A stretch of 64,000 nucleotides of DNA from Rhizoctonia solani (lineage: Eukaryota; Basidiomycota; Agaricomycetes; Cantharellales; Ceratobasidiaceae), in assembly GCF_016906535.1 (NCBI RefSeq), contig NC_057380.1, positions 930,001-994,000 on the forward strand, given 5' to 3'. The notes below the pieces were generated by a model. That model ran no database searches. It saw nothing but the letters and a program-made list of their open reading frames with translations, and had not been told where the DNA came from. Position 1 is the first letter of the stretch. Each line of letters begins with the position of its first letter. The translations under genes and the position numbers were made by a program. Of this stretch, positions 33,338 through 45,404 are shown piece after piece.

Positions 33338-34817
33338 ATGAACCGCGCCCAAGCTCCACACTCCCCGAGCAGCGCGACTTATAGTCCCCCTTCGCTTCCA
33401 GAATATCTTTCGAGGAACCATGCTTTGAACGTGATTGTGGGCGTACCCACAGACGAGGAAGTAAGGGCCATTCACGATACGATTAGGGCAGTGAACAGTG
33501 TGTCGAACTGTGAGTATGTGTGTTCGATACACGCTCCGTTGATGACTTTGCGTTAGTCCCTGCATTATATGACCATAAATTATCTACCCAGCTAGCGCAA
33601 CACCTCTTTACTGTTCAGATGGGTGGGTTTGAACTGGTTTGTAGCAATGATAATGGTTTCATAAATTAACTGTAGCTATACCGGAATGAGTATCCATCTA
33701 GTATCTTTCCAGGGGTAAGTGTGCTATTCCATCATCCCGATAGTGCATTGCTGAGCGAACGTCAGGAGAATACATATACACCCCCGCTCATCCCATTACC
33801 ATGTCTATATCCTTGGAACCGGTTATTGGGGCCCATCGGATGAGGAGTTAGAGTCCGCCTATGGAGTAGTCCGTGCTATGGAGAATTTGGCCAATAGTAG
33901 GTTTCCAAGAGGCTCGCAAGGATCCGATTGTGACTATGCATGTAGGTCCCTTCTTCGATCCAGTGTTGGGTGTCAAACTATCTCAGCATTTGTTCAATAT
34001 ACAGTTTGGTTTGTGGTACTTGCTTTTTTTATCACGCGTTGGCTGCTCATTCAATAAATAGCTCGCTATGTCCAGGATGCAAATCAGGGGCAGTTTACTC
34101 AGAGCCAAATACAGGGTCGACCTTCCCCTCCAGTTGATGAGGTTGATATTCCGGCTGTTACAATATCTAATTCCGTGTCCCATCAAGAAACACTGAATCC
34201 GACACACACCGAACCAGAATCAGCCACTCCCTCTCTGGCCGAGAACGCAACACACGTGCAACCTCGGTCGAGGCCAGGTGTTGAATCGCAGTCGAATGAC
34301 AAACTCGATAAACTATGTGCCTATCAGCAAGAGACAAACAGGCTGCTGTCTAGCAATGAAGAATTACTAAGGGTCATTAAACTAACTTTAATTAGTGGTA
34401 ATTCAAACACTAATGTCCGGGTATGTGGCTATTGAACATAGCTTACTTCGAACATTATGCACCTATGTGATGCTAACCGGGAATTAGTTTAATAGAGTTG
34501 GTAGTTATACCTCATACCAGACTATGAACGAAAAGGGAGAATTTCCATGGGTATGTTTGTTTATCATGGTAGCTACTTATAATGATTTAGTATCCCAACA
34601 CTGTTAGATGTACCACCTCCAAAGTACATCCGGTGGGAGTTCAGGTGAACTCTACAATCCTGTTGTAGGAAAAGAACTTGTTGCATATCTCAAATTCTAT
34701 AATATTGGCACTGAATTAATCGAAGAAGGGACCGAAAATCTCAAACCGAACAAAGAAGCGGATGCGAAAAAGGCCTTGGGGTATTTTTTATACTATCTCC
34801 GTCCGCTTGAAACATAG
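33338..34817 (+). CDS. 'Laminin domain protein'-type paralogue 1 (with frameshift)
   Basis: Multi-exon gene with a twice-repeated module. The first is PPSLPEYL...GVPTDEEVRAIHDTIRAVNSVSN, then LYDHKLSTQLAQHLFTVQM and YRNEYPSSIFPG. The second is PPLIPLP...DEELESAYGVVRAMENLAN, then FDPVLGVKLSQHLFNIQF. A coiled-coil stretch (KLDKLCAYQQETNRLLSSNE) and a C-terminal VGKELVAYLKFYNIGTELIEEG block follow. The start could be 33338 or the in-frame 33260. Near 33832 the second module loses one C (GGGGCCCATCGG where the paralogue needs GCA CCT), which breaks the frame. I recall this family from Rhizoctonia annotations under the name 'laminin domain protein', but I see no real laminin domain. Function unknown. 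Confidence 0.5.
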
Positions 34818-35144
34818 GTTCCGTTACGCTGAGAACGGAGCCATGGGATATTTTGATGTTCCACAAAGCCTGTTGTGCCATTCCAGAAGTACGTCTATGA
34901 GCAGCAAATGGCATTACAGCGAAGTCTAAAGTTTCTAGGATACCGTGTATGATCTGCCCCCCCCCCCATGTGTCATGTTGGAATATGCCAGTGTCTGATT
35001 GAATGTCACGTTATTTCTAACGCTTTTGGCTACGAACAAGGAGTGTTCACGCTATGATCACGTGTAGGTGGCAATCGCATCTAATTGATATTAATTATAA
35101 TGTGAATATTCACGCCAACCACCATCTCAACCGAAGTTCCCAAT
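34818..35144. other. Short intergenic region between tandem paralogues
   Basis: About 330 bp with a poly-C run near 34961 and no coding signal. Confidence 0.5.
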
Positions 35145-36613
35145 ATGACCCTGGCCCATCCAAGCTCGCCAACCAATTGTAATACTTACACCCCACCTCC
35201 TATTCCAGAATATCTCTCAAGAAGCCATTTTAAATACGATTGTGGGAGTACCACAGATGAGGAAGTTGAAGCTATACACAATGCAATTCGGGCACTGAAT
35301 ATCGTATCAGCTGGTGCGTACTCACTGAAGCTACTCTGGTGCTATATTAAATTGCCTTTTTCAGTCCCGACCTTGTATGACTCTAAGCTGTCTACCCAGC
35401 TGTCGCAACACCTCTTCACCGTCCAGATGGGTAAATTGTTTTACTACGAATAGTAGCCCTGGTTACATCCAGATTGCAGCTGTGCATAGGAATAAATACC
35501 CATCTAGTATATTCCCAGGAGTAAGCGCCACTCCGAAGACGACTGGCACCTACTAATATCACATCCAGGAAAACACGTACGATCCTCCGTCCATCCCATC
35601 CCACCTACCGATTAGGCTAGAACCAGTCATTGGGGCACCTTCAGATGAAGAGATAGAGTTGGCGCATAACGCGGTTCGCACTTTGGAGAATCTAGCAATA
35701 GTAAGCGATTGCAGGATGTTCATTATTTATAACTGATTAATAGAGTTTGCGTAGGTCCGTTCTTTGATTCTGCTTTGAGTGCCAAGATGTCTCAGCACTT
35801 GTTTAACATTCAGCTTGGTGGGCGCGATCGCTTTTCAAAACTGACCGAATAATTAAATGGTTATCAGCACGATTTATTCAGGACTCTAATCGCGGTCAAT
35901 TCGCCCAGAAGCCGGAGAAATATACTTCGCAAAGTTTGACAAATATTAATAAGCCTCCAGTTCCTATTCCTGTGTCGGCAAACCAGCAAGAACCGCAACC
36001 TGTGGGTTTGAAGGACCCGAGTTTGAGTCCGACCATCTTTTCTCCCTAGGCAGGGCTTCCTAAGAACACCACGTCAGGACTGGAGACCACTTTAAAGGCG
36101 GATTTGAATGATGGAATCGAGAAAACCCCTGTTTTTTGAAGCTTGAAGAAACGAATCGACTGCTCAGCGGGAATGAAGAGCTATTAAGGAACATTGCGCG
36201 GATTTTATTTTCAACTTATTACTTGGGACACTGGAAGGTGCGGTATTGCCGATAACACCTTATTCATAGTATAATGAGAACTACTTCCTAACAATCACGC
36301 AGCGGTCAGAATACTCATACTATCATATGAACTAAAGGGGCGAGTTACCGTGGGTATGTGTGAGCTGCCCTTTAACAAGGGTACATAGATCAACCAAAGT
36401 CTGTAGATGCACCAACTCCGTGGCATTAAGGCGGAAAGCTTTGGACTCTTCAACTCTCCCAGGGTAGAAAACGTTATTGGGCATCTCGAGTTTTACAATA
36501 TCGGTGCAGAACTAATAGATGAAGAGAGCGGAGAACTCAAGCCAGGCAGGAAGGGAGATGTGGAGAAGCTATTAAGCCACCGTCTGCGTTACGGATACCC
36601 GCCCATATCGTAG
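35145..36613 (+). CDS. 'Laminin domain protein'-type paralogue 2, decaying
   Basis: Tandem copy of the gene at 33338. It begins at MTLAHPSSPTN with PPPIPEYLSRSH, TDEEVEAIHNAIRALNIVSA, LYDSKLSTQLSQHLFTVQM, HRNKYPSSIFPG, PVIGAPSDEEIELAHNAVRTLENLA and FDSALSAKMSQHLFNIQL. A spacer with NKPPVPIPVSANQQE follows and runs into an in-frame TAG near 36047. The coiled-coil block (LEETNRLLSGNEELLRNIARI) and the C-terminal block (VIGHLEFYNIGAELIDEE) lie downstream. The first module is three bases shorter than in paralogue 1. The stop and loss of the linking frame suggest partial decay, unless an unrecognised intron removes the stop. Confidence 0.45.
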
Positions 36614-38062
36614 GTGGCATGACTTGTCATATGGTTATGAAGTGGCTTGTATTTTACCTACTAATCTATGTGAGCATTAGACCAGCGCCCTCGAAGATCT
36701 AGGTACGAGTGATTATAAAGTGGTCATTGGGGTTTAGAATTATTCGCGGCCGTGAGAAATCTTCCTGAGTGGCAGCCAAGGATAATTTGATGACACAAAA
36801 CGATGCACCGTCTTCTGCCAAAATGTCACAGTTTATCGGAGCCTTTTACCCTTGTTCATCCCATCGCTAACTAACAATGGACCTAGAACTCAGCTGATTT
36901 TGTACCACTCCTATTCAGAACATTTTCCCATAGTATCTGGCTAGCTGTCTCAGCTTCTACAGGATACTAGAAGATGGTCACTTTATGGACCTCAGATCTG
37001 ACGAGGGTACCGATGCTGAACAGCTTTTGCCCCGTCCGATTAGGCATCGCGATCGCGCACCTATATAGAAAACTGTTGTAAGCTCCAAAGCTAACAAGGT
37101 GAAAGTTACTACTCAAGTAGTATTGTTTGGGAATATTTGTCTTTCAAGCCGTGAATGAATAATTATGCACAACCCAATCTAATCAATTGCTTTGCTCAGA
37201 TATCCAAGCGTGACGCTGCAATAGGTGGCGCATGGGGGTATATTCCCGAGTCGCATGCATATAGCACGTACCCTTGTACATGGACATTCATGTCTTTCCA
37301 CCACTACGCATCCCCGTCTCCAATGCTCGTCTTTGGGATACGCGGGAATAAACCACGTGAGGATGGCATTTCGTGAAATTTGAAATTTGCTCGTGCGGGT
37401 GGCTATATAGGCTGCGGGTGGCGACCTCTGATTTTGCTGATTAATGTTGTCTACTACGCAATATTAGGAGAATTTAAACAGTAATCATTAGCAAAAACAA
37501 TGGTTTTACGCTGCCACCCGATTGGCCGATCCCACAAGATTCGATTTGCCGAAGTGTCGTGTAGATGTGAAGTGGCCCTGTCCAAGGAGCCTCGGGCACG
37601 ATAAGCTACTTCTAGCCGAGTGAATAATTTATTCATACTTCTTCTTGGGTTCATAACCACTTGGCCTGCCCCAACAAAATGGAATATCATCTCTTACCAA
37701 AACGAATAAACTGAATGGTAATTTTTATTATACACTTAACTAATTCTAAATAAATCGACACTCTACTCGTAAGGATCTTCTTGTCATTCGCAGACATGTA
37801 GCATCTGAGGTTGCCATATAAATGTTTACTGGGTTGTACGAGGTTGTATCGATGGGCCACTGGATATACTGCACCCTGACCCTACTAGCTATGCGATAGG
37901 CCCTTTGATGCAATGACTGCTGATCACGGACCGGCTGTTGTTAAGAACCGGTAACTCCACATGAATGCGTCTGCCCCAACCCTCTTGTATTCGTTATACA
38001 CCAGTTCCTAGAGGTATAAATTGATAGGATATACTCCACATACGTGCTAGCATTGACGCACA
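36614..38062. other. Intergenic region
   Basis: About 1.4 kb without a recognisable gene. ORFs at 37155-37376 (+) and 37454-37690 (-) show no family signal or splice-linked neighbour. Confidence 0.5.
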
Positions 38063-39494
38063 ATGCAAGTCCTCGATCTCCTATCTAACGTATCAAAGGA
38101 GACTCTCAAGCGGGCAAACCCACTGCCTTTACTTGAAATTACAAGTAGCTTCGAAAATTCATTCATTTCTAGAGCCATTAAATGGGTAGTTTTCGCGGTG
38201 TTGATTCTGAACGTCAAAAGTTTGCCTGGTGCTTGGCATGGTAAGTGTGATCTTTGATTCAGTTATCGTGAATAGAGAAGCTCAGGCCAGCTCAATTACT
38301 CATCTTTAGTACGCGTGTTGATGCCATTGTTGAAGCATCGATTAAGCGGGCTGATAAATAGGCGTGGTGATGGGTACGAATGGTGGACTAGTGTTAGTCC
38401 TGTTGGACGTAGTGTTTTCCCTACACTAGACGGTTCAGATAAAGGAGCTCTAGTTGTTCTGAAATGTCAAGCCAGTAAGCTTTCAAACTCTGAACTCTAG
38501 TTTGATTTTATTCACGGGTGCATGTATCTAGCCTTAGATGACTGTGACTGGATTGGCCACCTTTCAAATTCTTCTTATGCTAAGAATCTCGATCCAGCTC
38601 GCATGAACATGTTGTTATCGTGGTTTCCGGCTTTCTTCAATGATGGCGGAATGGCTGCACTCGGAGGTTTGCAGATTTCCTCAAAAAATCATATAATGAC
38701 ATCGTACTCACTATCCTCGTAGCCGCTCATTACCAATACATCAAGGAGATACCTATGAATAGAAGATACGAGATCCGCTTAAGTATTGGTGCATGGGAGG
38801 ATAAATGGGTAAGAACGCTCGCTCAAAGAATTTACTAGCGCTTAAATACGATGCGATTGCCTCTGAACCCAAGGTATACTGTGTTGCAAAGTTTGTTTCT
38901 CACAAGAAACAGAAAATCAAATCTACAGAGCACAGCACCAACGCATCCACACCTCTAATTCCGCCCATCTCTGCCCCGACAACCCCGTTTGAAGCTGAAA
39001 CCTCGACACCTGCTGAGCTGATCGACCGGAAAGTACAGGAAGAAAGGGACCTGGACACCTCTATCGTTGATAGCGGGCTCAAACCTGCTACCAAAAACAA
39101 AAAGACTCTTCAGACACACGATGATGATGGAGCTTTGATTCATTGTATTGCTGTATCGGCAATTTGTTTTAAGCACGGACGGATTACTGTACCACCAAAC
39201 GTGGTCCTGGCTACGTCCGGATATTCATTAACAGAGAGTAAGCATTTTTTTAAGTAATGAGTGGTAATGATAAAGTATAATTCTTGATGTTTTCTAGCCG
39301 GCGACAAAAGTAACTGGTTGAATGCAAAGCGCCTTAGAGAACGCGGGACGGCGGCAATGACAGAGTTTTTCAGAGGGGGGAAGTTAGAGGAGAACAAGTT
39401 CTGGCAAGCTGGGCCAAAGGTCGAGGAAGAGCGTAATAGGAGACTAGCTGAGCTCAGGAAGTTGACCGAGGGAATGAATGGGCTACGTGTTTAA
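38063..39494 (+). CDS. THEM6-like hotdog thioesterase paralogue 2 (intact)
   Basis: The only one of three tandem paralogues that is fully in frame. Exons: 38063-38240, 38310-38474, 38532-38666, 38723-38808, 38874-39237 and 39298-39494, giving about 370 residues. An N-terminal membrane segment (AIKWVVFAVLILNVKSLPGAWH) precedes VRVLMPLLKHRL and SPVGRSVFPTLDGSDKGA. The hotdog core signature is LDDCDWIGHLSNSSYAKNLDPARM, followed by HYQYIKEIPMNRRYEIRLSIG. A Ser/Thr/Pro-rich spacer leads to QTHDDDGALIHCIAVSAIC, ITVPPNVVLATSGYSL and a charged C-terminus ending MNGLRV. The WPGVWH motif seen in the paralogues is LPGAWH here. It is probably membrane-tethered and acts on an acyl-thioester, an inference from the fold family only. 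Confidence 0.75.
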
Positions 39495-39813
39495 GATATT
39501 AACCCATCCGACCAAATGGTATCATAAAAAGCTAGAGACCACCCTTTAAACCTTGCAATATATTTTGTTAGGCTAAACCATATTGGATGCATATACTCAT
39601 TTTCCAAGTTACCCATCGAGGTGTCCTTATGGTTAAAAGCATTTTGTTGTGGGGCGTCACGTGCTTATCATTATGTGGTGGCTGTGCCTACAACCCCAAC
39701 GATTTTGTATCTCGGCACAACTGTCGCTTAGTCTTGGGTGTGGGGAGGGCATAAAACCCTCTCGCAGAGTTATCGTAATTACATCTAACGGCGACTTTAA
39801 CAAGCAACTGAAA
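39495..39813. other. Short intergenic region between tandem paralogues
   Basis: About 320 bp between paralogues 2 and 3. No separate feature is seen; it should hold the promoter of paralogue 3. Confidence 0.4.
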
Positions 39814-41254
39814 ATGACATCTAATACGCGTGCGTCCCGCCGTTCTTCTGTGGCCCCTTCGCTTCAGTCCCTCCCCACACCGATCGCCCGGTTATTGCGA
39901 CAAATCACATCTCTCTTGACTCCTGCAGACTCTTCTAAATCCATCTTGCCGTTTATTCCTAGGCCAATTAAATGGTTCATTTTATTTGTATTTTTGTTCA
40001 ATGCAAGGAGTTGGCCGGGAGTATGGCACAGTAAGATAAGCACCCATTTCTGCTTTGCATAGCACTCACAATGGGGTCAAGTGCGTGTGTTTGCATCGGT
40101 GATCCGAATTCGACTCAACGGTTTATTGTATAAACGCGGTGATGGTCGCGCATGGTGGACGAGCGTCAGTCCGGTGGGCCGAAGTGTCTTTCCCACGGGA
40201 TGGTTCCGATAAGGGTGCACTAATGTACTCAAGTGCTGGGCTTGTATGTTATATCCTCGCTTTCAGATTTCGCAGACTCAATGGGCATGTTTTGCAGCAC
40301 CCGATGATTGCGACTGGAACGGACATCTCTCCAACTCTTGTTATGCCAAGAATCTGGACCCTGCCCGCATGCAAGCATGTATCGATTGGTTCCCTGCTTT
40401 CTTTGGTGATAATGGTTGGGTGGCGCTTGGGGGTAGGTTGCTGCACCAAACGACTATATTTCACTAACATTCCCACAGGAGCGCATTATCATTACATCCG
40501 CGAAATACCTATCAATGCACCCTACGAAATTAGAATGAGCATCGGAGGATGGGAAGATAAATGGGTAAGAGTTACTTATTGGCTGGTTATCAATTTGACC
40601 CACTTCATTTTATTCCAGATGTACTTTGTTGCGAAATTCGTCACCCACCCTAAAAAGTCCAAGTCAGGCTCTCAGGCCAAACCCACTCGAAATACCCACT
40701 CGAAACCAACGAGCGTTCCAGTCATAACAACACCTTCCACACCGCTAGTCACTGAGACTTCATCCCCTGCAGAGTTTGTAGCTGAAAATGGAACTTCTGG
40801 ATCCTTTGATGTATCGACGGTCGACACTAAACTTGCTCCGGGAACATCCCCCAAACCTGTTCTGCGTACACATGACGACGATGGGGCGCTTATTCACTGT
40901 ATCGCCGTTTCGACATATTGTTTCAAGCATGGTCGTATAACCGTTCCACCAAGAGTGGTACTAGCTATGTGCGGGTTCTCATTGGATGAAGGTATGTGCA
41001 CATTATGACCAAAGCATATTGTGTACTGATTTATTCGTTCCAACCTCTTAGCGGGAGACAAAAGCAATTGGACGAAGGCCAATACATTGCGTGACCGCCA
41101 TTCGGCTCGCATTTCTGACTTTTTACGAGGCGGGTGGAAGTCTGAAGATAACAAGTTTTGGGAGGTTGGTCCTAAGGTCGACGCCGAGCGTGCGAGGCGA
41201 GTAGCGGACCTGAGGAAACTAACGGAAGGCATGGATGGCCTACGGACATACTGA
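39814..41254 (+). CDS. THEM6-like hotdog thioesterase paralogue 3 (two frameshifts in exon 2)
   Basis: Same six-exon structure as paralogue 2: 39814-40030, 40082-40243, 40298-40432, 40479-40564, 40619-40991 and 41052-41254. The membrane segment is FILFVFLFNARSWPGVWH. Exon 2 reads VRVFASVIRIRLNGL and SVSPVGRSVFPT, then slips -1 at the G run 40197-40199 (FPT to DGSDKGAL). It slips -1 again near 40225 (ATGTACTC where ATGGTACTC would give LKCWA). The hotdog signature DDCDWNGHLSNSCYAKNLDPARM is intact, as are HYHYIREIPINAPYEIRMSIGG, RTHDDDGALIHCIAVSTYC, VPPRVVLAMCGFSLDE and the C-terminal GDKSNW...LTEGMDGLRTY. Both slips shorten G runs, so an assembly error is as likely as real loss. Confidence 0.65.
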
Positions 41255-42410
41255 GTCCAATAGATTTGATAGACCACATGATCTACACCGGATAAGGGTT
41301 ATTTAGAGACCTATTTGGACCATGATAGTATTGAATTCAATTGACACATAGCCTTATAGCAAGCGACGATAAGAAAAGTAGAACTTATTGATGAAAGCAC
41401 GGATAATACATGTTAGATTTCCCCAATAATTGAACAAGCACCAAATACCAATATTGTAGAAGGATTAAATGGACTATAGGAAACAAGCTAAGAAACATAT
41501 CCATTAGTGAATAGCCCGATACTTGCTCTTTTAAGTTTGACAAAGCTCAGGGAAGTTAGCTGAACTCAAGCGGCTGATACAGAGTTGGTCGTTCTCTATC
41601 GATTTTTCACGTCAAAGCAGCGGGTATCTATCGTGGAGGTCTCAAACCATTCCAAATAGGCAGATCAATATACGCGGGCAGTCCGTTGAGACTCATTAAA
41701 CTCTTGTGGTATGCTAAGGAGAAGCATATTCGCGACACGGGGCTAATGATCATGCTCACCAAGTAAAGTTTCCCGGTGCACGTATATGTGAATTTCTCCA
41801 GCAAATATTGCTTGCCTATCGTCATTAATAGATTGAATGCGAGTATAACTTACCAACATAAAAACAGCAGACAATAAGGACCGACGGTCATATTACTCGG
41901 AGGATTGGCTGAAGAGGTACTCGAACAGAATGGTACCGAGATCGGTTCATACATGTTATGAAGTTTGATCGATGAGTTTGAGTGAGTATCCCAATTTTCA
42001 TGCAAAGCTCTAACGGACTGGCAATTGGATGTGCGATGGGCCAGTGGTTTCAACCAACGCCTTGGTGTTGCTCGTGTTGATCATAGGCACTGACACAAAC
42101 TAACGCCGAAGGATAGTGACGAGTGGTTAAAAGGATGGTTCAAGGGAAGCGTTTCCAGGCAGCATTACTCGCGTGTATGAACAAAGGAGTATGCTCAACA
42201 GCAATTTTATAAAGATAGTCTTGGTCTTCTGTGACTTCAATCGACCGATCAAAGATTGTCCGATATAATCGCGGGGTAAATATAGGTCAGGTGACTCAGG
42301 GCCCTCGTGTGTATATTGACGTGTCAAACTGGTCCTCGACCTCTTGTTCACGGCCTCGACGACCACAAACTATCTATAACTTTTTATTGTCACTGTAAAA
42401 GCGCCCCGTC
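41255..42410. other. Intergenic region
   Basis: About 1.15 kb with no recognisable gene. Minus-strand ORFs at 41628, 41850 and 42127 show no family signal. The right end is the FKBP promoter. Confidence 0.5.
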
Positions 42411-43002
42411 ATGCGTGTATCGTATCTTGTCGCTGGTCTCCTTTCTCTCCTGCCGGCTGCCTTTGCAGACGAGGCTGCTGACATTCTCGGCGTTGACGCG
42501 TATCACCTACCTAAGGAATGCCCGATTCGGTCGCGCAATGGCGACAAGTTGAGTATGCACTATGTAAGTACTATCAATACTAATGCAATATCAAACAATG
42601 ACTAATATCAACGCATGTAGATTGGTACCCTTCAAAAGGACGGCAAGAAATTCGATTCGTCGCGCGACCGTAATCAGCCGTTTGACTTCACCATCGGCTC
42701 TGGACAGGTTATTCAAGGCTGGGAGCAGGGTCTCCTTGAGTAAGCCTAGTCCTTCCCAGCAGCGTTGCTTTTCATTGACATTTTGCGCTTTAGTATGTGT
42801 GTTGGTGAAAAGCGAAAGTTGACCATCCCTGCCAAACTCGGATACGGTATGTTGACACAGATAATGCGAGTCTAAAATGTGATAATAATTCATTATAGGT
42901 GAACAAGGCTTCCCACCTGTCATTCCTGGTGGAGCCACTCTCGTATTTGATGTAGAACTATTGGGCATCAAGGACCGCAAGCCCGGGAAGGAGGAGCTGT
43001 GA
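42411..43002 (+). CDS. ER-lumenal FKBP-type peptidyl-prolyl isomerase (FKBP2/FKBP13-like)
   Basis: Prolyl cis-trans isomerase for protein folding in the secretory pathway. Exons: 42411-42563, 42621-42739, 42794-42846 and 42899-43002, giving about 142 residues, the usual FKBP2 size. The signal peptide [19 protein letters not shown] is followed by an FKBP domain: [79 protein letters not shown]. The FK506/proline-pocket residues (Tyr in MHY, Phe-Asp in KKFDSS, Val-Ile-Gln-Gly-Trp, Tyr in LGYG, Phe near the end) are present. The C-terminus KEEL resembles a K/HDEL retrieval signal, which supports ER residence. All splice junctions keep frame, so it looks intact. Confidence 0.93.
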
Positions 43003-43548
43003 TTGAGAGGTTCTGGTAATTGAAGTGTGGAGATAGCTCATGTTTCCTATTACGATTGTAGCACCACAGATGTTTTGATATCAAGTACTTGGTTTGTTAT
43101 ATCACGAGCAGGTGGTAATAAGCGTATAAATATCGGCTACCACCATCTCCAGGATCCTGAATTATCTCTGAGCATTCATGTTATCTGCACGCTTCTCTTG
43201 GCTTTGACATTGATGCGCAATAAACGAACAGTCACAGGCTTACGCACTATATTATTTCAGATTCAATTACCCGAAGACGACAAGAAATCCTGGCTACATC
43301 CGCATGTACAAGCCTACAGTGAAAGGCGGTAACCACATTGGTTCCCAGGCCCCACGTACTATTCAAGGAGCAGAGGGTAAACTCCTGATTCGCAGTAATT
43401 GCTTGATGCTATTATACCGAATGCTTGTATATGAACTCTGCACTGATCTACTTCGCAAAAGAATGCCTGATAAATACTTGTACAGATATACTATGCCTAG
43501 TAAATAACCGAAATATGTCTATATATGTCAAGAACCTCCTGGGAAATC
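43003..43548. other. Intergenic region between convergent genes
   Basis: About 550 bp of 3' flank shared by the plus-strand FKBP gene and the minus-strand BTB gene. Nothing else is recognised. Confidence 0.5.
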
Positions 43549-44296
43549 TTAATTCATCTCTAAATCTTCAAACACCACCAGCAATGTACATTGTATCTGG
43601 ATTTCTGTGTGTTCCGCTATCATAGACCAGCCGAAGAGTCGATACCTACGCGGGTCGTAACCAGTAATGGAACGTGCTCCTACGCGTTCCATGACAGCAG
43701 TCACGCGCAGACCCTCAAAGCCGCTCACGGACATGGGTGTTTTCATATCATTTAAAGGCGGCTGCCTCAGCCTTTCTTTGCTTGCATATGTTGTCCAGTC
43801 CGATTCAGACGGAACGGTCCCCAATAGATCCTCTTTTCAAGATTATAAGTAGAATCATAGGGGTTATGGATTGGTGATTCGAACTTGCCTCTATACTCAT
43901 CGTCATCCACAAACCACTTGCTGCCAAGGATTAAATAGCGATTCTTCGGAGATCCCTGACCCTCCCTGGGGTTAATGAAAGCTTCACAAGCCTGGCCCCA
44001 TCGAGTTGGTAAAACTCCGCATCAGCGCGTAGGTTTAGTAACGCTGCTTCTTGAGACATGGTTGCAGGAATGACCCTTTCATTGAGAGGAAGCACAGTGT
44101 AGCCACTCAAATAAGATAGAACAATACGAAATAGATCAGGATCACGAGAAAGTTCGACGCGCCGTGTAGAAGACTCGCGAAAATCACCCAAAAAACAGGT
44201 TGTGAAATAGTTAGGGCCGTCGAATTCGATTTGAGACTTGCTTAGTGTAAAGTCTATCCCTTGAATAGAGACGGTATACTTTTCGTTGAATTCCAT
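43549..44296 (-). CDS. BTB/POZ domain protein 1 (GC-AG intron, one frameshift)
   Basis: Small BTB protein with a T1/KCTD-like N-terminal domain, found in large numbers in some Agaricomycetes. Exon 1 (44296-43889) reads FTLSKSQIEFDGPNYFTTCFLG, RVELSRDPDLFRIVLSYLSGY and LNLRADAEFYQLDG. The frame then slips -1 at the C run 43996-43999 (coding strand GGGG) before QACEAFINPREGQGSPKNRY. The intron 43888-43833 starts with GC (GCAAGT) and ends AG; the GC donor is the only one that restores frame (EYR-E-DLLGTVPSESDW). Exon 2 (43832-43549) ends with GYDPRRYRLFGWSM and LLVVFEDLEMN. Likely a protein-interaction adaptor. Function unknown. Confidence 0.7.
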
Positions 44297-45404
44297 TGGC
44301 AGTCAGAGAGACGAGAAGAAATGGTGTGGTAGTGGGAGCTGGACATCACCATAGGTTACCTTCGGCGCTTAGTTCATATCATCGAGCAAACATTGCACAA
44401 CAAGGCCTTCATTATCCTATGCGCACGGTGAAAGTCTAGTTAGCTCGAACCATACGAATTTACGCAATCTGAAAGATAAGTCTATGTCAATTTATGCTTA
44501 AGCTTTCAAATGGGGTGTACACCTCGTACTCGGAGTATGAGTCGTGATGGTTTTATTTAGGGCTCCATCCCCATAACCGAAATCTGTGAGTCGTAATCTT
44601 CGATAGTCTTGGTTGTGAATCGTGCGATAACTCTCGCTATATTAATATCATTTATATTACCCGGTTGCTATTCCTTGATCGTCAACCGTTCTTACACGAC
44701 AAGGTCCTCTGACTATTCCTAAATAAAAGAGCATCATGGGGCTCGTGCCCCAAACAGCCACATGGCAAATGTACATCATAGAGTCGCGGGAAGTGGGCTA
44801 TCGAGTTCGATTTGGCATCTAAAGAGTGCAAACTCGCGGCCTGTGCGTATTTGCTCATGTTAGAATCAACCTGATTGGTGGAGGGATGTTGGTGTCCAGG
44901 CTTGGAACGCGTGCCTTTTTGGTTGGCAATTGGATATGCTTCTGGTCAAATTTCTGTACGACTGTCATTTGGTTACCACCCACTCCAGCTCCTGGGCAAG
45001 ATACATCCAGTCGTTCCGATTGACCAACGTCTACAACTTCTCCTGCGTTTTTACCACTGAGCTTCAAATAAACAACTTACGCTGCACCAGGTTTACGGCT
45101 TTTCTCGTTCTGAGGCCCTCTGAGTTCTTAACTGGGATAACCGTTGGCTCTTCTGTATGAAACTATTGTGGAGAAGAGGCTCTGGTTGTTTGTTATATAT
45201 GGTCTACCATTAATCGACCTTGTACTGTCCAGGGGATGGTTTAACGATTTCCTGCCTCGCCTTGAGATTCAATATGCAACAAGTATGCAGAATACATAAC
45301 TCATGGTCCTATGATTAAATAATTATGTACAAAATTTGCCTAATTTATATACTGAAGGTATGTGCGTTTGGCTAATTATGACTTCTCGGTAAACCCACAG
45401 AATC
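44297..45404. other. Intergenic region between two BTB genes
   Basis: About 1.1 kb. ORFs around 44826-45160 overlap each other on both strands and look spurious. Confidence 0.5.
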
